The notes beneath the pieces were generated by a model that worked only from the letters and a program-made list of their open reading frames with translations, did no database searches and was not told the DNA's origin. This document shows positions 52,080-60,628 of a stretch of DNA of 64,000 nt, one piece after another. The stretch spans positions 2,542,001 to 2,606,000 of the forward strand of contig CBDCGC010000003.1 in assembly GCA_965216585.1 (NCBI GenBank), in the 5' to 3' direction. The DNA is from CADEER01 sp965216585. Lineage in GTDB: Bacteria; Desulfobacterota; Binatia; HRBIN30; CADEER01. Each line of letters opens with the position of its first letter. The stretch's first letter is position 1. Made by a program: the position numbers and the translations under genes.

Positions 52080-53174
52080 TCAATTGCCAATCGGCACGGC
52101 ACCGGCTGCATCCAATCTGCGCGCCCCGGATTCGATGCGCAACAGTGCCGCCTTTGCCAAGCCACCAACTCCGCCAGTCCCCGAGACGGCCAGATCCCGC
52201 AACACCGCCGCGGCGGCCGGTGTGGCCATGCCGCCGAGCGCCCGCACCGCCGCCTGACGCGTGCGCAAGTCATCCGCTCTCGAAGCGGCTGCAACGGCCT
52301 CGACGTGTGCATCGTGCCACGGAAAGCCGAGAGCATGCAGGGCTGCGATGCGCGACTCGCGGTCGTCGGCCCCGACCTGGGCGACCAACCACCGGGCAAC
52401 CCGCGGGTCGCGCAGGCGACCGGATGCGCGGATCAGCGCTCGCCGATCCTCTGCGGATAGGTCTTCTTCGCTGAGCGCCAGAATCTCATCGGCGGAGTTC
52501 GCCGCCAGGGCGTGGATCAACGCCAGTCGTTCCACTACCCGCAAGCGATCGCCGCTGACCATCGCCCGCAGCGCTGCCAGACAATCTCGTGGAACGTCGC
52601 TTCGTCGCGCCAGGGCGGGCAAGTGAGTGATCGCATCCGCACGCAACCGCGGATCGGCACTCAGCATCTGGCGCTGCACGAGCCCGCAATCGCCTTTCTC
52701 CGACGCTGCAAGCTCTCGCCAGGCCCGGGCGATTTCAACCAGATCACTTACGTCATCCGCAACTTTCCACTCGTCGCCCGCGCCCTGCAAGGTGAAAAAG
52801 GGAAACCGAGTTGCCAGGGCCGACAGCTCAGCGTGCTCTGCCGTCGCTTCGAGAAAGAGCAGCATCCGCTCACCACTGCGGATGCGCGGCTCGCCCTCGG
52901 CGTGGGCAAACACGTCCAATCGATTGCCCACGACGACCTTTTTCTGACTACCGGCAACGAGCTCGTCGATGCGTACGGAAAAATACTCCTGGTGGTCCGA
53001 ACCGTCGGCCGCGCTCCACACGCGCAGCGGTGAGAGCACCTCGACGACGGCAACCACTCGCGCCTGTTGGCTCCAGTGCCGCAGAGAACGCCGCTGCACG
53101 ACGACGTGGGCTTCTGCCGCCGGCAGCCACGGCAAGAGAAGCAAGCAGAGAAGAAATAACGGGTGCCAACTCAA
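52080..53174 (-). CDS. Secreted HEAT-repeat protein
   Basis: 364 residues from TTG 53174, which overlaps the ceramidase stop (TTGA). A signal peptide (PLFLLCLLLLPWLPAAEA) follows directly, supporting this start. A ~130-residue N-terminal beta domain precedes HEAT repeats (DPRLRADAITHLPALARR, DPRVARWLVAQV, ESRIAALHALGF, TRQAAVRALGGMATPAA). Partner of the neighbouring secreted proteins by context. Confidence 0.72.
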   Translation of the reverse strand: MSWHPLFLLCLLLLPWLPAAEAHVVVQRRSLRHWSQQARVVAVVEVLSPLRVWSAADGSDHQEYFSVRIDELVAGSQKKVVVGNRLDVFAHAEGEPRIRSGERMLLFLEATAEHAELSALATRFPFFTLQGAGDEWKVADDVSDLVEIARAWRELAASEKGDCGLVQRQMLSADPRLRADAITHLPALARRSDVPRDCLAALRAMVSGDRLRVVERLALIHALAANSADEILALSEEDLSAEDRRALIRASGRLRDPRVARWLVAQVGADDRESRIAALHALGFPWHDAHVEAVAAASRADDLRTRQAAVRALGGMATPAAAAVLRDLAVSGTGGVGGLAKAALLRIESGARRLDAAGAVPIGN

Positions 53175-54658
53175 CCCAGCAACTCCGTCAACAGATCGTT
53201 CATCACGCCCTGAAGAACCGGATCGACCGCCGGGCCGATATTGTTCTGGAACACCGTCCCGCAGTCGTTCCACTGCTCAAAAGGACACTCGCTCGCCTCG
53301 GGGTCGACGTTCTCTTCGAAACACAGAAAGCACCCCGGATTGAACTTGCTCTCGGGCATCTGGTAGCCGATCTCGTCGTTGCCGAGACCGACGACGAACT
53401 TGTGATCGCCGGCCGGCATGCGCGCCCGATAGAGATCGGCGATCTGCGGGTCGAGCTCGTTCGGCGTCACCACGAAGGTCGCCGGGCCGATGCGAAACGC
53501 CTGCATCTCCGTCGTGATGTCGCCCACTCCCGCGTTGACGACCGTAAACGGGCGGCGGCCAAAAACGTTGAGGAGACCGAGGAGATTGAAATACGGATTG
53601 GTGACCCGTACCAGGATCGGACCGCTGTTCGCCACTGCGACCGCCGGGTTGGCAATCCACGTAGCGCTCGCCGCCAGCGCATCGCCGGCGCGCTGGGCGA
53701 GGATCTCGCCCATGCGCTGGGCGAAGGCGAAGCTGCGTCGCGGGATCATGTTTCCGTTGTCGTCGGCCAAGAAGACGTCGAGCGGGCCCTGAAGAACCCC
53801 AATGTCGCCGCTCATGTAGATGGCGACGCCACCGAAGCGCTCCTCCAGCGCGGCGCGCATGTAGTGGGGAAAGTCGGAGGTGATCAGCGTGTTGTCCGAG
53901 CCCAGAGCTTCCGGGTGGCTGGCGTAGTTGATCAGGGTCGCAAGGATTTCGCCGCTGGCTCGGTCGCGAATCTGAAACGACGGTGTCGCCGGGTTGCGGA
54001 TCGGTCCGTCGTCACCCTGAACCTCCATACCACCTACGCACGCACCCGATTCATCAAACGTCCCCCCGACACACAGGTGCTGCAGAATTTCACCGTCGGC
54101 CACGAGGTCCGGCTCCGGCGGTAGCGACGTGCCGATCGTATCGCCGGTGGCGAAGCGAATGTCGGCTGGGCGCAAATCTGCGTCGGCCTGGGTGATGCAG
54201 TCAGCCGTTTGCTGGTTGACGAAGTCGAGGTAACCGAGATCCACTCCCGGATTGAGCTGATCGGGTCCCCACAAACCCATCGTGTCGGCACTCTCGTGAA
54301 CGTGCGTGCTCGAAACGATGATGGCGTCGAACGACGGGTCGTCGACCAGTGCGCGAATCGTCTCGACTTCGTTGTAGAAGTAGCCGACGACGTCCAGCAC
54401 GACGAGGGCGATCTTCTTGCCGTCGGCCTCGAGCACGACGCCGCGCGCCCAGGTGTCGTCGTTCACCCCGGTGGCACGCCGGTTGTTGCCAAAGCCGGCC
54501 AGGTAAATCGGATCGCTGTGGTTGACCCCGACCTCGGGCGTGATCTTCACCGCGCAGGCAGCGGCGCGTAGCGCGTTTGGACCGAGCTCGATGTCGTCGT
54601 CACTACATGCGGCCGCAGTCAAGAAAACCAAAGACAGCGCTAACCTCGTCGTTTTCAT
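53171..54658 (-). CDS. Neutral/alkaline ceramidase-like lipoprotein
   Basis: 495 residues. Lipoprotein signal with AAAC at the predicted cleavage site. The start of the ceramidase N-terminal domain is recognisable: RAAACAVKITPEVGV, then YLAGFGNNRRATGVNDDTWA and RGVVLEADGKKIALVVLD, and the zinc-ligand style motif SSTHVHESADTMGLWG, then TLINYASHPEALG. Neutral ceramidases hydrolyse the amide of ceramide. The C-terminal Cys-rich segment (NPGCFLCFEENVD) is unusual. Coupled to the downstream HEAT gene; 28 bp after the SMP-30-like gene. Confidence 0.8.
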   Translation of the reverse strand: MKTTRLALSLVFLTAAACSDDDIELGPNALRAAACAVKITPEVGVNHSDPIYLAGFGNNRRATGVNDDTWARGVVLEADGKKIALVVLDVVGYFYNEVETIRALVDDPSFDAIIVSSTHVHESADTMGLWGPDQLNPGVDLGYLDFVNQQTADCITQADADLRPADIRFATGDTIGTSLPPEPDLVADGEILQHLCVGGTFDESGACVGGMEVQGDDGPIRNPATPSFQIRDRASGEILATLINYASHPEALGSDNTLITSDFPHYMRAALEERFGGVAIYMSGDIGVLQGPLDVFLADDNGNMIPRRSFAFAQRMGEILAQRAGDALAASATWIANPAVAVANSGPILVRVTNPYFNLLGLLNVFGRRPFTVVNAGVGDITTEMQAFRIGPATFVVTPNELDPQIADLYRARMPAGDHKFVVGLGNDEIGYQMPESKFNPGCFLCFEENVDPEASECPFEQWNDCGTVFQNNIGPAVDPVLQGVMNDLLTELLG

Positions 54659-54686
54659 CGTCGACTCCTTCTGCTCGGGCGCTTCG

Positions 54687-55529
54687 TCAGGGCAATCCGG
54701 CACCGGGGACCTCGACACGCAGCGTTTCTATCCGCGCATCGCGCCTCGTCTTTGCCTCTTCCGGATCCACCGTTCCCGCACTGAGAATGAACAGCGTGCG
54801 TCGATCCTCGCCGCCGAGCATGCAGGCGATCCCCTGCATCTCCAGCTTGATCCGCTGCAGGACCTCACCGCCTTCTCGCACGCGCACCACCTCGTTGGTA
54901 ATCGGGGAAGCCACCCAGATGGCACCCTCGGCATCGAGGCAACAGCCGTCGGGTATGAAGCCATCCAATTCGGCCCAAACGCGCCGGTTGGACAACGATC
55001 CGTCGGCGCCGACGTCGAACGCCGTCATCCGCGAGGCAAAGGTCTCACCGACGATGAGAGTCTTGCCATCGGGCGTGATCACCGTGCCGTTCGGAAACAT
55101 CAGGTTATCGGCGGCGACACGCACCCGACCATCCGGCTCGACCAGAGCGATCGCTGCCGGAATCATGTCGGCGCCGCTCCCCAGGTCTGCGCCGAAGTTG
55201 CCGACGTAGGCACGACCCTTCGCGTCGACGACCATGTCGTTGCAGTGGTGGGTGGCGATGTGACTCAGGTCGGCCACCTCCTGCAAACCACCCGGATCGA
55301 GTCGAAGCAGCTTGCGGTCGCGCATCGACACCACCAGTAGCCGGCCGTCGGGTAACCAGCCCAACCCGGAGGGGTCGTTGGCAACCTCGACCACCGTCTT
55401 CGCGTTGCCCTGAAGATCGACGGTCATGACCCGCTGCGAGTGCATGTCCGAGAACCACAACACTCCGGCGCGCCAGCGCGGACCTTCGGGAAAGGCCAAT
55501 CCTTCCAGTAGGATTTCAGTCTCGCTCAT
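54687..55529 (-). CDS. SMP-30/gluconolactonase-like protein
   Basis: 280-residue six-bladed propeller. SMP-30/Gluconolactonase landmarks: LAFPEGPRWRAGVLWFSDMH, then CNDMVVDAKGRAYVGNFG and LMFPNGTVITPDGKTLIVGE, with metal-site Glu/Asn/Asp positions. No signal peptide, so cytoplasmic lactonase by family. ATG 55529 begins MSETEILLEG. First gene of the operon ending at 50060. Confidence 0.88.
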   Translation of the reverse strand: MSETEILLEGLAFPEGPRWRAGVLWFSDMHSQRVMTVDLQGNAKTVVEVANDPSGLGWLPDGRLLVVSMRDRKLLRLDPGGLQEVADLSHIATHHCNDMVVDAKGRAYVGNFGADLGSGADMIPAAIALVEPDGRVRVAADNLMFPNGTVITPDGKTLIVGETFASRMTAFDVGADGSLSNRRVWAELDGFIPDGCCLDAEGAIWVASPITNEVVRVREGGEVLQRIKLEMQGIACMLGGEDRRTLFILSAGTVDPEEAKTRRDARIETLRVEVPGAGLP

Positions 55530-55620
55530 CGGCGGGATTTGAACACAACCGAGCCCCCGAGTTCCACCGGCGGCGATTCGTTGGTCGAGAGTCCCCCCCT
55601 GCGTTTTTCCAAGGTTGGAC

Positions 55621-55663
55621 ATAGCATTCACATTATGAATGCTATATACCTGTTTAGCATTCA
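55621..55663. promoter_or_regulatory. Palindrome and repeat half-site upstream of the AAA_14 ATPase gene
   Basis: ATAGCATTCA (55621-55630) and TGAATGCTAT (55636-55645) form a perfect 10-bp inverted repeat with a 5-bp spacer, followed by a third half-site TAGCATTCA (55655-55663) ending 1 bp before the ATG. A TATATA box (55643-55648) lies between them. The layout suggests an operator over the promoter or leader. Confidence 0.55.
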
Positions 55664-55664
55664 C

Positions 55665-57179
55665 ATGGGTCGCAAAAAGAAGCTTGTATGGCGCCCCGGA
55701 CAGGAGGATCTGTCTCGGGTACTACGGGGGCAAAACCCCTGGAGAGAGGACGGCGTAGTGCCAGAAGCCTGGGCGCGGCCGATCGAGCGTCCGCTTGGTC
55801 AACTGCTTTGGCGAAGGCTGTTGCGACCGCAGCCGCAGCGTTTTCAGGTCATTCTCGGTCCCCGACGTGTTGGGAAAACAACCGTCATGTACCAGACGGT
55901 GAAACATCTGATTGAGGAAGGCATTCCAGCAGGCGACTTGTTCTGGCTGAGGCTCGACCATCCCCTACTGCTGCAGTTTACCCTTGGCGACCTCGTAAAC
56001 GCGGTGTTTCGGGTCGGCGACTATGCACCCGAGCACCCGGCATACGTCTTCCTGGACGAGCTGGTCTACACTGAAAACTGGGATCTGTGGTTGAAAACGT
56101 TCTACGACGAACACTATCCGATTCGCGTCGTCGCAACCTCCAGCGCGACGGCTGCGATTAAGAAGCGACGCACCGAAACCGGCGTCGGGCGTTGGGAAGA
56201 GCAATACCTAAGGCCCTACCTGTTTACAGAGTTCTTGGCGCTCATGGGTGTTTCGAACCGGATCCCCGTGGGTCACTCCCTGTGGGAGACGATCGACAAC
56301 TGCATGAGCTGCAAGTTTGATCAGGAGTACTTGGCCACCCTCCGACGCTACCGTCGATTGTTCGTCATCGTCGGCGGCTTCCCCGAACTGCTAACACGCC
56401 AAGACCTGGGCTCGGATGAAGTGTCGATATTGATCGAATCGCAGCAGCACTTGCGCGCTGACGCAATCGAGCGCGCCATCTACAAGGATATACCACAAGC
56501 GTTTCAGGTCGATCGGCCAATGCTGCTCGAGAGGTTGCTGTACGTTCTGGCGGGACAGGTAACCGGGATCCTTTCGCCAACGAGCATCTGCCAGGAGCTC
56601 AACCAGCTCAGTCAGCCGACGTTTGATCGTTATCTTTCGTACTTCGAAAGAGCCTTCGTCGTCTTCACGTTGCCCAACTATTCGGGTCGGGAGATGACCG
56701 TGCAAAAGAGGGGGCGCAAACTGTACTTTGTCGACGGCGCAATTCGGAATGCTGCGCTACAGCGAGGAGCGGCGCCACTCGACAATGAGAGCGAGATGGG
56801 TGTGTTGCTCGAGAACCTCGCCGCTTCCCAGTTCAATGTTCTTGCCTCGCTAACGTCCGACCGCCTTTTCCATTGGCGCGACGGCAAAGACGAAGTGGAC
56901 CTCATCTACAATCACCCAGATCGCCCGATGGCTTTCGAGATCGCCTCATCGAGTGATCATTCGAGAAAAGGGCTGGTCGCGCTTGCAGAAAAGCACCCAA
57001 GATTTCAGAACCGGTGCTACTTGGTGGCTCCTGACGCAGGGTGTTTCCGACCCGAAGAGACACAATCGGGGATCGGCACTCTTCCTTTCGATATCTTGCT
57101 GCTCGCGGTGGGACTGCAGGCCCAGGCAGCGCTTGCGGATCGACTTGGCCCGGATTTTTTCGTCTCTCCGCCTGAATAG
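55665..57179 (+). CDS. AAA_14/DUF4143 family ATPase
   Basis: 504 residues from ATG 55665 (an ATG at 55635 lies inside the palindrome and is less likely). P-loop GPRRVGKTT, Walker B AYVFLDELVYTENWD, then ATSSATAAIKKRRTET sensor region, and the C-terminal DUF4143 part with YLSYFERAFVVFTLPNYSG and EVDLIYNHPDRPMAFEI. Family members are patchily distributed among bacteria and archaea and of unknown role. The codon mix looks more AT-rich than neighbours, consistent with transfer. A nuclease-like tail (DEVDLIY...E) is possible but unproven. Confidence 0.85.
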   Translation: MGRKKKLVWRPGQEDLSRVLRGQNPWREDGVVPEAWARPIERPLGQLLWRRLLRPQPQRFQVILGPRRVGKTTVMYQTVKHLIEEGIPAGDLFWLRLDHPLLLQFTLGDLVNAVFRVGDYAPEHPAYVFLDELVYTENWDLWLKTFYDEHYPIRVVATSSATAAIKKRRTETGVGRWEEQYLRPYLFTEFLALMGVSNRIPVGHSLWETIDNCMSCKFDQEYLATLRRYRRLFVIVGGFPELLTRQDLGSDEVSILIESQQHLRADAIERAIYKDIPQAFQVDRPMLLERLLYVLAGQVTGILSPTSICQELNQLSQPTFDRYLSYFERAFVVFTLPNYSGREMTVQKRGRKLYFVDGAIRNAALQRGAAPLDNESEMGVLLENLAASQFNVLASLTSDRLFHWRDGKDEVDLIYNHPDRPMAFEIASSSDHSRKGLVALAEKHPRFQNRCYLVAPDAGCFRPEETQSGIGTLPFDILLLAVGLQAQAALADRLGPDFFVSPPE

Positions 57180-57208
57180 GGCGCACATGTCGCGCGTCGG
57201 ATGCAAAC

Positions 57209-57889
57209 ATGCAGAAGCGAACACCGCGGGCTATCGCCGCTGCGCTGGCAGCATCGTTCACCTTGCTCACCGGATGTTCGGGTCGCGATCCGGCAACTGC
57301 CTCATATTCGATCGCTCCGGAAGCAGCTCCATCATCGAGACAAATCAAGTCGGACGCTTCACTGGTCACCGAAGTCGACGAAGTCCCCGTTGCCGTGCGC
57401 CGCGCCTACGAAATCATCGAGTCGTACGGCGGGTACGTAGCCAACTCGACGACCGACAGCGAAACCCGTGCACGCATCGTCGCCCGCATCCCGGCCGAGC
57501 GCTTCGAGCCGGCGGTGAACGGGTTGGCACGCCTCGGCACCGAGGTGTCGCGAAGCCTCAACAACGCCGACGTCACCGAGAATCTGGGCGATCTACAAGC
57601 AGAGCTCGACAACCAGATCGCCCTGCGCGCCCGATTGCGCACCCTGCTCGAGCGCGCAGCCAACGTAAAGGAAGCGCTGTCGATCGAACAGCAACTCGCC
57701 CGCGTGCAGACGCGAATCGACTCGCTCACCAAGCGACTGGCGTTGTTGCGGACACAAGTCTCACTGGCCGCGCTCGACTTCTCCCTGCACAAGAAAGAAC
57801 CAAAGCGAGAGCGCATTCTCGGGCCACTCGGCGCACTGATCTACGGCAGCGGTTGGCTGGTGCGCAAACTCTTCATCATCAGCGGTTGA
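57209..57889 (+). CDS. DUF4349 lipoprotein
   Basis: 226 residues. Lipoprotein signal with lipobox LLTGC. The DUF4349 core covers ~50-215: AYEIIESYGGYVANSTTDSE, RIPAERFEPAVNGLARLGTE, a central coiled coil with QAELDNQIALRARLRTLLER, and a C-terminal hydrophobic helix (LGALIYGSGWLVRKLFI). Role unknown; 29 bp after the ATPase gene and convergent with the thiolase-like gene. Confidence 0.85.
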   Translation: MQKRTPRAIAAALAASFTLLTGCSGRDPATASYSIAPEAAPSSRQIKSDASLVTEVDEVPVAVRRAYEIIESYGGYVANSTTDSETRARIVARIPAERFEPAVNGLARLGTEVSRSLNNADVTENLGDLQAELDNQIALRARLRTLLERAANVKEALSIEQQLARVQTRIDSLTKRLALLRTQVSLAALDFSLHKKEPKRERILGPLGALIYGSGWLVRKLFIISG

Positions 57890-57892
57890 GCC

Positions 57893-59068
57893 TCACGGCT
57901 GGCCGAGGATCAGGGCGCTGGTGGGGACTCCGGTGCCGGCGGTGACGAGGACGTGGTCGGCGCGGGGGAGCTGGTTGGATGAGGTGCCGCGGATGAGTCG
58001 CACGCCCTCGGCGATTCCGTTCATGCCGTGGATGTAGGCCTCGCCCAGTTGGCCGCCGTGCGTGTTGATGGGAAAGCCGCCGCCAATCTCGATGTTGCCG
58101 CCGCTCACGAAGTCCTTCGCCTCGCCGCGCTCGCACAGGCCGAACTCCTCCAACTGCACCAGCACATACGGTGTGAAGTGGTCGTAGATGATACCGGCGT
58201 CGAGATCGGACGGACCGATCCCCGCCGTCGCGTAGAGTTGGCGCGCGCACAGGCCCATTTCCGGCAACGCCGAAATCGGCTCGCGGTAGAAGGGAGTCAT
58301 CATGTCGGTGCCTTCGGCGATGCCCTGCGCTGCTGCTCGGAGCACCGCCGGCTTTTGTTTGAGGTCCCGGGCCCGCTCGGTGCTGGTGATGACCACGGCC
58401 ACACCACCGTCGCTCTCCTGGCAGCAGTCGAGTAGGCGCAGCGGATCGACGATCCAGCGCGAGCTCTGGTGATCTTCCATGGTGATGGGTCGCTCGTGAA
58501 ACCATGCGGCCGGGTTGGTAGCGGCGTGTTTGCGGTCGGCGACCGCGACATGGCCGAAGGCCTCGGTCGTCGCACCGTAGTCGTACAGGTAGCGCTGACC
58601 GCACATCGCCACCCACGACGCCGGCGTCAGCAAACCAAACGGTGCATACCACGAGAAGTGCGCCGATTCGGTGGTCGGCATCGGTACCTGATCCTGCACA
58701 CCGGCGCCGAAACGCTGGAACGAGCGCTCGTTCATCGCCCGGTAGGCGACCACCACGTCGGCAATCCCCGCCGTGATCGCGGCGCAGGCTTGCAGGATGA
58801 CACCGCAGGCAGCGCCGCCGCCGTAGTGTACGCGGCTGAACCACTTCAGATCTTTGCCGCCGAGATTGTGCACGATGGAAACGTCGGGGTTGTTCTCCAT
58901 CGTATAGGCGCACATCCCGTCGACGTCGGCCGGCGCCAGGCCGCAATCGTCGAGCGCCGCCTTGATGCACTCGACCGCCAGACTCAGCTCACTGCGGCCG
59001 GAGTCCTTGGAAAACTCCGTCGCACCGATGCCGGCGATCGCCGCCCTGTCGCGAATCGAAGTGCTCAC
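57893..59068 (-). CDS. Thiolase-fold lipid-transfer protein, Ltp2-like aldolase
   Basis: 391 residues. SCPx-type thiolase fold: IAGIGATEFSKDSGRSELSL near the N-terminus, then VHYGGGAACGVILQACAA where true thiolases carry the nucleophilic Cys in CxSG, and the C-terminal GGGFPINTHGGQLGEAYIHG. YDHFTPYVLVQLEEFG resembles the catalytic Tyr region of Ltp2. In mycobacteria Ltp2 with ChsH2 cleaves the last C-C bond of the 3-carbon steroid side chain, releasing propionyl-CoA. The last gene of a five-gene operon with the same set of families; starts on the MaoC stop (ATGA). Confidence 0.85.
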   Translation of the reverse strand: MSTSIRDRAAIAGIGATEFSKDSGRSELSLAVECIKAALDDCGLAPADVDGMCAYTMENNPDVSIVHNLGGKDLKWFSRVHYGGGAACGVILQACAAITAGIADVVVAYRAMNERSFQRFGAGVQDQVPMPTTESAHFSWYAPFGLLTPASWVAMCGQRYLYDYGATTEAFGHVAVADRKHAATNPAAWFHERPITMEDHQSSRWIVDPLRLLDCCQESDGGVAVVITSTERARDLKQKPAVLRAAAQGIAEGTDMMTPFYREPISALPEMGLCARQLYATAGIGPSDLDAGIIYDHFTPYVLVQLEEFGLCERGEAKDFVSGGNIEIGGGFPINTHGGQLGEAYIHGMNGIAEGVRLIRGTSSNQLPRADHVLVTAGTGVPTSALILGQP

Positions 59069-59505
59069 AATCGATCCCGTACCGGAAATTCGAGACGCAC
59101 GACGCCGGAAACGTGGTCACCGAGACGATTGGCCCCGCGAACGCTGACTTCGACGACGCCGCTCGCCGCATCGACCGCTTCGACCTTGCCGCTCATCACC
59201 ATGCGATCGCCGGGGTAGTTCGGCACACCCAAGCGAATCTCGACCTCTTTCAAGCGCGCCGCCGGCCCGGCCCAGTCGGTGACGAAGCGGCCGACGAAAC
59301 CGTTCGAAGTAAGAATGTTCATGAAGATGTCCTGCGAACCTTTCTGCCGCGCCAGCTCGGGATCGTGGTGGACATCTTGATAGTCGCGCGAGGCGATCGC
59401 CGTCGAAACGATCAGCGTCCGGGTGATGTCGACCGCCAGCTCCGGCAGCTCATCGCCAACCTGGATGTCGGCGATGCGGCGCGATCGCAACTCTTGCTCA
59501 GCCAC
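59065..59505 (-). CDS. MaoC-like hydratase subunit, ChsH1-like
   Basis: 146 residues from GTG 59505, inside the 3' end of the upstream acyl-CoA dehydrogenase gene (8-bp overlap). MaoC hotdog domain with SRDYQDVHHDPELARQKG (the D-x-x-x-x-H hydratase motif region) and FMNILTSNGFVGRFVTDW. In the igr system ChsH1 pairs with ChsH2 to hydrate the enoyl-CoA of the steroid side chain. Length matches ChsH1 (~129). Coupled to the Ltp2-like gene. Confidence 0.82.
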   Translation of the reverse strand: MAEQELRSRRIADIQVGDELPELAVDITRTLIVSTAIASRDYQDVHHDPELARQKGSQDIFMNILTSNGFVGRFVTDWAGPAARLKEVEIRLGVPNYPGDRMVMSGKVEAVDAASGVVEVSVRGANRLGDHVSGVVRLEFPVRDRL

Positions 59506-60625
59506 GCTCGGCCACCGCCTTCTCAGTGACTTCCCCGGCCAGGCTCTGCAGCGCTCGCGCCTCGCCACCCAGACTCATGCCGATCTGTTTGGCCCAGAGA
59601 AAATAGCGGTGGATCGGATAGTCGACGTCGGAGCCGATGCCACCGTGCAGGTGCTGGGTCGTGTGCACGACCTCCTGTCCGCCCTTGGCCGCCCACCACT
59701 TGGCGACCCGGCTCTCCACCGCGGCAGGTAAGCCGTTGTCGATCCGCCAGGCCGCCTGCCACATGGTAGAGCGCATCGCCTCGACAGCCATGTAGGCGTC
59801 GGCCGCGCGCAGTGACACGCCCTGAAACGAGCCAATCGGGCGACCGAACTGCTGGCGTTCCGTCGTGTAAGCCGCCGTGCGCCGCAACGCCTCCTCACAG
59901 ATTCCCACCTGTAGCGCCGCCAGCGCGACGAAGCCCCGCCGCTGCAACTCCGCCAGCAACTGCTCCGCCGCGCTCGCACGGGCGAGCGTTCGCGCCGCCG
60001 GCAGGCGAACGCCGTCGAGTGTCATGCGAAAGTGTGGCTCGTAGGCCACCGTCGTCTGGCGTTCGAGCGCCACACCCGGCGCCGCCGGATCAACCGCGAC
60101 CAACACCAGCTCGTCGTCTTCGCTGCGAGCCGACGTGACGATCGATGCGCTGATCCCGGCATGCGCAACGCTGGCCTTGCAGCCGTCGAGCAGCCAGCCG
60201 TCGCCGCTGCGCCGCGCCCGCGTACGCGGTTTGGCGAGGTCGAAGCCGCCCTCTTCCTCCAGAGCCACGGTGACGATCTCGTCGCCGGCCACGACCGCCC
60301 GCACGACGTCGGCGAAGCGGTCGCAACGCGACAAAGCCCAGCCGCCCAGGACCACGCTGTGCAGCAGCGGAACCGGCGCCAAGCAGCGACCCTGCTCTTC
60401 GAGCAGGATACAGAGATCGAGCAATCCCAGACCGGCACCGCCGCACTCGGTGGCGAGGTTCAAGCCGAGCAACGACGCCTCGGCGAGCTCGCGCCACAGC
60501 TCGCGATCGAGCCAATCGCCGGCGCCGACGAAGCCGCGCAGGGTCTCGTCGTTCGCCCGCGTCGAGAAGATCTTGGCGGCCAGCTCGCGCAGCGCACGCT
60601 GCTCCTCGGAAAACGAAAACTCCAC
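59498..60625 (-). CDS. Acyl-CoA dehydrogenase (FadE28/ChsE1-like position)
   Basis: 375-residue FAD acyl-CoA dehydrogenase: MEFSFSEEQRALRELAAKIF, LNLATECGGAGLG, and the C-terminal TERQQFGRPIGSFQGVSLRA with HLHGGIGSDVDYPIHRYF. In mycobacteria two unlike subunits, FadE28 and FadE29, make an alpha2beta2 dehydrogenase for the 3-carbon steroid side chain. This gene and the one at 61561 would be the two subunits. Between the ChsH2-like (3 bp) and ChsH1-like genes (8-bp overlap). Confidence 0.88.
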   Translation of the reverse strand: MEFSFSEEQRALRELAAKIFSTRANDETLRGFVGAGDWLDRELWRELAEASLLGLNLATECGGAGLGLLDLCILLEEQGRCLAPVPLLHSVVLGGWALSRCDRFADVVRAVVAGDEIVTVALEEEGGFDLAKPRTRARRSGDGWLLDGCKASVAHAGISASIVTSARSEDDELVLVAVDPAAPGVALERQTTVAYEPHFRMTLDGVRLPAARTLARASAAEQLLAELQRRGFVALAALQVGICEEALRRTAAYTTERQQFGRPIGSFQGVSLRAADAYMAVEAMRSTMWQAAWRIDNGLPAAVESRVAKWWAAKGGQEVVHTTQHLHGGIGSDVDYPIHRYFLWAKQIGMSLGGEARALQSLAGEVTEKAVAERG

Positions 60626-60628
60626 GGT

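Noticed and set aside
55665..57179. Reading the AAA_14/DUF4143 ATPase as a toxin or transposition protein
   Set aside because: No partner gene, terminal repeats or target duplication were seen; family function is unknown.
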